Origin: Flavobacteriaceae bacterium
GTDB taxonomy: Bacteria; Bacteroidota; Bacteroidia; Flavobacteriales; Flavobacteriaceae
Direction: 5' to 3'
Length of the DNA: 10,272 nt
Assembly: GCA_019752245.1 (NCBI GenBank)
Contig: JAIEMH010000395.1
Span: forward strand, 1-10,272
Shown: positions 6,811 to 10,272 of the stretch, piece after piece
How positions within the stretch are numbered: the first letter of the stretch is position 1
Layout of the letters: every line of letters starts with the position of its first letter
The notes under the pieces: generated by a model
The model's input: the letters and a program-made list of their open reading frames with translations, nothing else
Told to the model about the DNA's origin: nothing
The model's database searches: none
Made by a program: the position numbers and the translations under genes

Positions 6811-7517
6811 TTGTATTTGTAAAATTACTTTTAGCACATTTAATTGGCGATTTTTTACTGCAACCAAACTCGTGGGTAAATAGTAAAGAAAAGAAAAAAC
6901 ATCTCAGTATTTACTTATACTTACACACTTTTTTACATTTTATATTAGCTTGGATTTTAGTTGGAGAAACAGCATTTGGTTGGTTTGCACTAGCATTAGC
7001 ATTTTTGCATGGAGTTATAGATTTTTTGAAGTTATACTTTCAAAATAAAAAAACAAAGCGTCTTTGGTTTTCTGTAGACCAACTTTTACACTTACTTGTT
7101 ATTATTGTAGTTACATTAATTTATAACAAAACTACACTAGGTTTTGCGAGTATTGGAAATCAATTTTGGATTACAATTACAGGATTTATTTTGTTAACAA
7201 AACCAACTTCAATAATCATCAAAAACATCATTTCTATTTGGACACCCGAAAATAAAACCAAGGACGATTCACTAGAAAATGCAGGAAATTATATTGGAAT
7301 TTTAGAACGTCTGTTTGTATTTTGCTTTATTTTGACAGGACATTTTGAAGCTATTGGATTTTTGTTGGCAGCTAAATCTATTTTTAGATTTGGTGATTTA
7401 AAAGAAGCAAAAGACCGAAAACTTACCGAATATGTTCTTATTGGAACACTATTAAGTTTTGGAATTGCTTTATTAATTGGACTTTTAGTACAAATAAGTT
7501 TAGGCTTTTCTTTTTAA
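6807..7517 (+). CDS. DUF3307-family integral membrane protein
   Basis: A 236-residue polytopic membrane protein with about six to seven hydrophobic segments. The first half carries spaced polar residues inside or beside membrane helices: His11-x3-Asp15 with Gln19 ('HLIGDFLLQ'), His40 and His44, His68-x3-Asp72 ('HGVIDF'), and Asp91-Gln92-x2-His95. This pattern is characteristic of DUF3307 and recalls the membrane-bound YdjM-type predicted metal-dependent hydrolases, so a metal site is possible (inference). The second half has 'YIGILERLF' (162-170) and 'AIGFLLAAKSIFRF' (182-195), also well-conserved blocks in this type of protein. It starts inside the stop of the SatD gene (ATGA) and its last 18 bases overlap the 3' end of pyrD. 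The consistent pairing with SatD points to a shared role, but the function is unknown. Confidence 0.85.
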   Translation: MIVFVKLLLAHLIGDFLLQPNSWVNSKEKKKHLSIYLYLHTFLHFILAWILVGETAFGWFALALAFLHGVIDFLKLYFQNKKTKRLWFSVDQLLHLLVIIVVTLIYNKTTLGFASIGNQFWITITGFILLTKPTSIIIKNIISIWTPENKTKDDSLENAGNYIGILERLFVFCFILTGHFEAIGFLLAAKSIFRFGDLKEAKDRKLTEYVLIGTLLSFGIALLIGLLVQISLGFSF

Positions 7518-8522
7518 AATTGCCTTGTTAATTTCCTTTACCAATTTTGGTCCTTCATAAATAAATCCGGTGTAAAGCTGTATCAAACTTGCACCAGCAT
7601 CTAACTTATCAATGGCATCTTGAACTGAATGAATTCCGCCAACACCTATAATTGGAAATGATTTATTACTTTTTTCAGATAAAAATCTAATAACTTCTGT
7701 AGAACGATTAGTCAATGGTTTTCCAGATAATCCGCCCATTTCCGATTTATTTTCTGATTGTAAACCTTCTCTTGAAAGCGTTGTGTTGGTTGCAATTACA
7801 CCTGCAATTTTAGTCTCATTTACAATATCAATGATATCTAGTAATTGAGAATCGGTTAAATCTGGAGCAATTTTTAACAGAATTGGCTTTTGTTTTGGCT
7901 TGGCCAAATTTTTATTTTGAAGCGTTTGCAAAAGTTCGGTTAATGGTTTTTTATCTTGCAATTCACGAAGATTTGGTGTGTTTGGCGAACTTACATTTAC
8001 TACAAAATAATCGACAAAATCAAAAAGTGCTTCGAAGCAAATTTCATAATCTTGCGTGGCATTTTCATTTGGCGTAACTTTATTTTTTCCTATGTTTCCA
8101 CCTATTAATACGTTTTTATTTTTCTTTAAACGTTCTACAGCAACTTGAACACCTTCGTTATTGAAACCCATTCTGTTGATAATTGCCGAATCTTCCTTTA
8201 ATCGAAACAATCGTTTTTTGGGATTTCCTTCTTGACCAACTGGCGTTAGCGTTCCGATTTCAATAAATCCAAAACCGAAGTTGGAAAGTTCTTTGTATAA
8301 AACCGCATTCTTATCGAAACCTGCTGCTAATCCTACTGGATTTGGAAATTTTAATCCGAAAACTTCGGTTTCTAATCGTTTATCGTTTACTAAATATAAC
8401 GATTTGAAAAGTGATGAAAAACCAGGAATTTTAGACAAAAAACGAATTAATGAAAAGGTAAAGTAATGCACTTCTTCTGGATCAAACCAAAAAAGTATCG
8501 GACGAATTAGTAGTTTATACAT
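7500..8522 (-). CDS. pyrD: Dihydroorotate dehydrogenase (quinone), class 2
   Basis: A 340-residue FMN enzyme that oxidises dihydroorotate to orotate in pyrimidine synthesis and passes electrons to menaquinone or ubiquinone at the inner membrane. The N-terminal amphipathic helices (about 1-45, 'FDPEEVHYFTFSLIRFL') are the quinone-channel and membrane-docking extension that defines class 2. Further motifs: 'GLAAGFDKNA' (64-73), 'EIGTLTPVGQEGNP' (88-101), 'INRMGFNN' (115-122), catalytic 'NVSSPNTPNLR' (176-186) with the base at Ser179, 'LLKIAPDLT' (215-223), 'IATNTT' (243-248), 'GGLSGKP' (263-269), 'IIGVGGI' (291-297) and 'LIQLYTGF' (313-320). Length and all active-site blocks are normal. Its stop lies inside the 3' end of the convergent DUF3307 gene. 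Confidence 0.97.
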   Translation of the reverse strand: MYKLLIRPILFWFDPEEVHYFTFSLIRFLSKIPGFSSLFKSLYLVNDKRLETEVFGLKFPNPVGLAAGFDKNAVLYKELSNFGFGFIEIGTLTPVGQEGNPKKRLFRLKEDSAIINRMGFNNEGVQVAVERLKKNKNVLIGGNIGKNKVTPNENATQDYEICFEALFDFVDYFVVNVSSPNTPNLRELQDKKPLTELLQTLQNKNLAKPKQKPILLKIAPDLTDSQLLDIIDIVNETKIAGVIATNTTLSREGLQSENKSEMGGLSGKPLTNRSTEVIRFLSEKSNKSFPIIGVGGIHSVQDAIDKLDAGASLIQLYTGFIYEGPKLVKEINKAILKRKA

Positions 8523-8542
8523 TGTAGCTTAGTTGTGTTGTG

Positions 8543-8550
8543 CAAAAGTA
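8543..8550 (-). promoter_or_regulatory. Putative -7 promoter element of pyrD
   Basis: On the minus strand this reads TACTTTTG, an exact TAnnTTTG match ending 20 bp before the pyrD ATG. A TTG -33 element is not obvious. Confidence 0.55.
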
Positions 8551-8624
8551 AGATTCTTACACGAAAAAAACTACCTTAGTTTGATTTTCATTAACTTTAC
8601 ATTACTAACCAATAACTTAAAGTA

Positions 8625-8804
8625 ATGAAAACACGTAAAAAACTTATTATTTTAGCATTATTATTTATTATTGCCATTGGAAATTATAACCGAATTGCTG
8701 GTGTAGAGAATGTTCGAGCTGTTGCATTTTTATCTATTTTTGCACTCGGAGCGATTTCGTCCATTTTCTTGCGCGAAATTATTGCTGCCATAAAAAACAG
8801 ATAA
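8625..8804 (+). CDS. Small hypothetical membrane protein (59 aa) upstream of rlmH
   Basis: An ATG-started frame of 59 residues begins MKTRKKLIILALLFIIAIGN, a positively charged N-terminus followed by a hydrophobic helix (7-19). A second hydrophobic stretch spans about 32-50 ('AVAFLSIFALGAISSIFL') and the tail is basic ('AAIKNR'). Two membrane passes with a short loop are predicted. The stop is 8 bp before rlmH on the same strand, so the two are probably co-transcribed. The sequence TAACTTTA at 8592-8599 is a near match (one mismatch) to a -7 element and may be the promoter. I do not recognise a function. Coding status is supported by composition, by the membrane pattern and by its neat spacing to rlmH. 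Confidence 0.75.
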   Translation: MKTRKKLIILALLFIIAIGNYNRIAGVENVRAVAFLSIFALGAISSIFLREIIAAIKNR

Positions 8805-8812
8805 ACTGCCTT

Positions 8813-9286
8813 ATGAATATCAAGTTGCTTGCTATTGGTAAAACCGATAATAAATCGTTACAAACTTTAATTGATGATTATACCAAACGTCTTTCGTTTT
8901 ATATAAAATTTGATTTAGAAGTAATTCCAGATATTAAAAATGTAAAGAACTTATCGCAATCGCAGCAAAAAGAAAAAGAAGGTGAATTGATTTTATCAAA
9001 ATTATCGCCAACCGATCAATTGATTTTATTGGACGAAAACGGAAGTACTTTTTCGAGTGTTGGATTTTCGGATTACCTACAAAAGAAAATGAATGCAGGC
9101 ATCAAAACATTGGTTTTTGTAATTGGCGGACCTTATGGTTTTAGCGAAGAAGTTTATAAAAAATCACAAGGCAAAATCTCTCTTTCGGCAATGACTTTTT
9201 CACATCAAATGGTACGATTATTTGTAATTGAACAATTCTATCGTGGGTTTACTATTTTAAGAAACGAACCTTATCATCATCAATAG
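8813..9286 (+). CDS. rlmH: 23S rRNA (pseudouridine1915-N3)-methyltransferase RlmH
   Basis: A 157-residue SPOUT-class methyltransferase, the usual length. It transfers a methyl group from S-adenosylmethionine to pseudouridine 1915 in helix 69 of 23S rRNA, acting on the assembled 70S ribosome. Evidence: the N-terminal 'MNIKLLAIGKTDNKSL', 'LLDENGSTFSSVGFSDYL' (about 72-89), the knot motif 'VFVIGGPYGFSEEVY' (about 101-115), and the C-terminal block 'LSLSAMTFSHQMVRL'-type segment (here 'ISLSAMTFSHQMVRLFVIE', about 126-144) ending in 'YRGFTILRNEPYHHQ'. The basic, Tyr- and His-rich C-terminus is the substrate-binding tail. It follows the small membrane protein by 8 bp. Confidence 0.97.
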   Translation: MNIKLLAIGKTDNKSLQTLIDDYTKRLSFYIKFDLEVIPDIKNVKNLSQSQQKEKEGELILSKLSPTDQLILLDENGSTFSSVGFSDYLQKKMNAGIKTLVFVIGGPYGFSEEVYKKSQGKISLSAMTFSHQMVRLFVIEQFYRGFTILRNEPYHHQ

Positions 9287-9328
9287 AAAGTACGAGGTTG
9301 GAAATACGAAGTACAAAATTTGGAAGTT
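9286..9328. repeat. Degenerate short direct repeats (GAAGTACGA-like) after rlmH
   Basis: The 42-bp gap between the convergent rlmH and lipoprotein genes contains several degenerate copies of the word GAAGTACGA (AAAGTACGAG, AAATACGAAG, GAAGTACAAA) alternating with TTGGAA. A similar stretch, GTTAGAAGTACGAAT, occurs at 2421-2435 upstream of guaB. Such words look like remnants of a dispersed intergenic repeat. There is no stem-loop terminator. Confidence 0.5.
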
Positions 9329-9949
9329 TTAGTAGATAAATTCTTCTGGTTTTATTACTTCAATTTCTAAACTTCTAATTGAAATTATATTTTTAATATA
9401 ACTATCATAAGTATCATTTTTATCAAAACAAAAGTTAATATTATGAAGTTTTACTTCTGACATTTTATTAAGATAAACTTCTAAAGAATCTCTTTTTACT
9501 TCAATATTATCTACCAGAATTTTATTGTTTTTAGAAAAATAAACAATTGTGCCTGATTTTGGTTTCCCAATAACATATTTCACTTTTGTAAATGGTAAAA
9601 AAGCCATAGTTTTCTTTACATCATTCGCATACGAAAAATAGTTTTCAGCAGCTTCATTTTTGTGCATGCTTTTATCTTTTTTGGCTTGTAACTTTATGAT
9701 TTCTGGAACAATCAATTTAAGAGGCAAACGTTTGTCGATATTAAAAATCCAATTGGTAGAAACAATAGAATTTTTTCTATTTACATCAGCAATAGTATCG
9801 TTACCTGTTACTTTGAAAAACATGTAAATTGGCGAATGTTCTTGAACATCGGCAACTATTGTTGTATCCGCTTTTGGAAGTTCAATTTCTTTTTTACCTT
9901 CGCAAGAAAATAAAATTAAAGCTACTAAGAATCCTATATATTTTTTCAT
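9329..9949 (-). CDS. Hypothetical lipoprotein
   Basis: A 206-residue protein I do not recognise as a characterised family. The chosen start, 9949, gives MKKYIGFLVALILFSC, a short basic-hydrophobic signal with a lipobox (LFSC, lipidated Cys16). A longer reading from 9976 would put nine extra residues ahead of the signal and is less likely. The mature part has 'DVQEHSPIYMFFK', 'NRKNSIVSTNWIFNIDKRLPLKLIVPEI', a charged segment around 'AAENYFSYA', then 'FLPFTKVKYVIGKP' and a C-terminal region of alternating strands ('IVYFSKNNKILVDNIEV'). It is probably an envelope protein anchored in the inner or outer membrane. Its ATG overlaps the folP stop (ATGA), so it is the distal gene of a folP operon and translationally coupled to it. 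It converges on rlmH with a 42-bp gap. Confidence 0.8.
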   Translation of the reverse strand: MKKYIGFLVALILFSCEGKKEIELPKADTTIVADVQEHSPIYMFFKVTGNDTIADVNRKNSIVSTNWIFNIDKRLPLKLIVPEIIKLQAKKDKSMHKNEAAENYFSYANDVKKTMAFLPFTKVKYVIGKPKSGTIVYFSKNNKILVDNIEVKRDSLEVYLNKMSEVKLHNINFCFDKNDTYDSYIKNIISIRSLEIEVIKPEEFIY

Positions 9950-10149
9950 GTTAATTGATTGTATAATTTCACACATTCTACCGCTTCTTTTACATCGTGA
10001 ACACGCAATATTTTGGCGCCTTTAAGTAATGAAATAGTATTTAATGATGTTGTTCCGTTTAATGCAAATTCTGCTGAAGTTTCAAGCGTTTTGTATATCA
10101 TTGATTTTCTGGAAACACCAGCTAAAATTGGTAATTCTACCATTTGGAA
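9946..10149 (-). CDS. folP: Dihydropteroate synthase, C-terminal fragment only
   Basis: The fragment matches the last ~67 residues of DHPS, which joins p-aminobenzoate to the pterin pyrophosphate in folate synthesis. Visible motifs: 'LPILAGVSRKSMI', with the Ser-Arg-Lys loop that binds substrate, 'NGTTSLNTISLLKGAKILRVHDVKE', with the conserved Arg-x-His that contacts the pterin phosphate, and a short C-terminal helix ending 'LYNQLT'. A complete DHPS has about 270 residues, so about 200 N-terminal residues are absent. Reading upstream, a TAG stop lies at 10155-10153 directly before the GTG at 10152, so no intact gene is possible here. A GTG start at 10152 is an accident of the junction. The stop overlaps the lipoprotein start by ATGA. 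The truncation coincides with a switch to unrelated sequence. Confidence 0.85.
   Translation of the reverse strand, partial: FQMVELPILAGVSRKSMIYKTLETSAEFALNGTTSLNTISLLKGAKILRVHDVKEAVECVKLYNQLT
10140..10149. other. Junction between folP and unrelated surface-protein sequence
   Basis: The bases CCATTTGGAA fit both sides. On the minus strand they belong to folP (F-Q-M of 'FQMVELPIL'); on the plus strand they encode the P-F-G of a 'PFGTP' surface-repeat motif. folP homology stops here and plus-strand homology begins. This is a short-overlap join, either an assembly artefact or a microhomology recombination. Confidence 0.6.
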
Positions 10150-10272
10150 CACCTAGTTCAGTCTTAGCAAACTTAACACCAGTCTTCACTACCTCTGGAA
10201 ATAGCATTACTATTGGAGCTGCAACACAAATAAGTGGGCAAAGTTCAAATAATTTTAGTAATCCTGTTAGCT
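10140..10272 (+). CDS. Fragment of a DUF5018-like repetitive surface protein
   Basis: From the junction to the window end, one plus-strand frame is open for 44 codons: 'PFGTPSSVLANLTPVFTTSG' and then 'NSITIGAATQISGQSSNNFS', ending NPVS. This matches from memory the beta-rich repeat found in large Bacteroidota cell-surface or secreted proteins (DUF5018-like; typically 'vPfGT.v..L.PtF..Sg..v...g..Q.SG.t..dFtnPv.Y.V.AeDG'). The sequence is cut at the window end before the usual 'YVVTAEDG' part. It has neither start nor stop here, and composition rich in Ser, Thr and Asn differs from the neighbouring genes. It is probably foreign to this locus. Confidence 0.5.

Noticed and set aside
9950..9976. 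Longer start for the lipoprotein at 9976
   Set aside because: It would put nine residues before the signal peptide, spoil the lipobox position and extend the overlap with folP; the ATGA start at 9949 fits better.
10150..10152. GTG at 10152 as the true start of a small gene
   Set aside because: The encoded residues are the C-terminus of dihydropteroate synthase; the apparent start is created by the junction.

Overview
The window looks like a chromosomal piece of a Bacteroidota bacterium, most likely Flavobacteriaceae (Flavobacterium-like). It is AT-rich. Shine-Dalgarno sequences are not evident, and several gene starts are preceded by the Bacteroidota -7 promoter element TAnnTTTG. The proteins (class 2 dihydroorotate dehydrogenase, IMP dehydrogenase, RlmH, a SatD/DUF3307 pair, an SCxG-type lipoprotein) are typical of that group. 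The species call is an inference from protein style, not from a search.

Layout: (1-831, +) the C-terminal part of a CPA2-type cation:proton antiporter with two RCK_C domains, facing (896-2368, -) guaB across a strong bidirectional terminator. Then (2542-5040, +) an 832-residue P2-like cation-transporting P-type ATPase whose transmembrane ion-binding residues differ from those of Ca2+ pumps. It converges on (5154-6017, -) a divergent HMG-CoA lyase-family enzyme. A 181-bp divergent intergenic region (6018-6198) holds three near-perfect 28-bp tandem units, each containing the 18-bp inverted repeat ATTAC-N8-GTAAT. It leads into a two-gene, ATGA-overlapped operon (6199-7517, +): a SatD-family protein (cyclase-like N-terminal pattern plus C-terminal helix-turn-helix) and a DUF3307 membrane protein. 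pyrD (7500-8522, -) overlaps the end of this operon tail to tail. Next come a 59-residue membrane protein (8625-8804, +) and rlmH (8813-9286, +), 8 bp apart. On the minus strand, a hypothetical lipoprotein (9329-9949) overlaps by ATGA with the end of folP.

How the genes relate: most are unlinked housekeeping functions (purine and pyrimidine synthesis, folate synthesis, ribosome modification, ion transport, leucine catabolism). The part that looks like a self-contained, poorly described module is 6086-7517: an operator-like array, a predicted DNA-binding SatD protein with a nucleotidyl-cyclase-like motif order, and a membrane partner carrying His/Asp motifs. My model is autoregulation of a membrane-associated module whose biochemical activity is unknown.

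The last ~125 bp do not belong with folP. Only the C-terminal ~67 codons of folP are present. From about 10140-10149 the sequence switches to a plus-strand reading frame resembling a DUF5018-type surface-protein repeat. The join sits on about 10 bases that suit both genes, which suggests an assembly chimera or a microhomology-mediated rearrangement.
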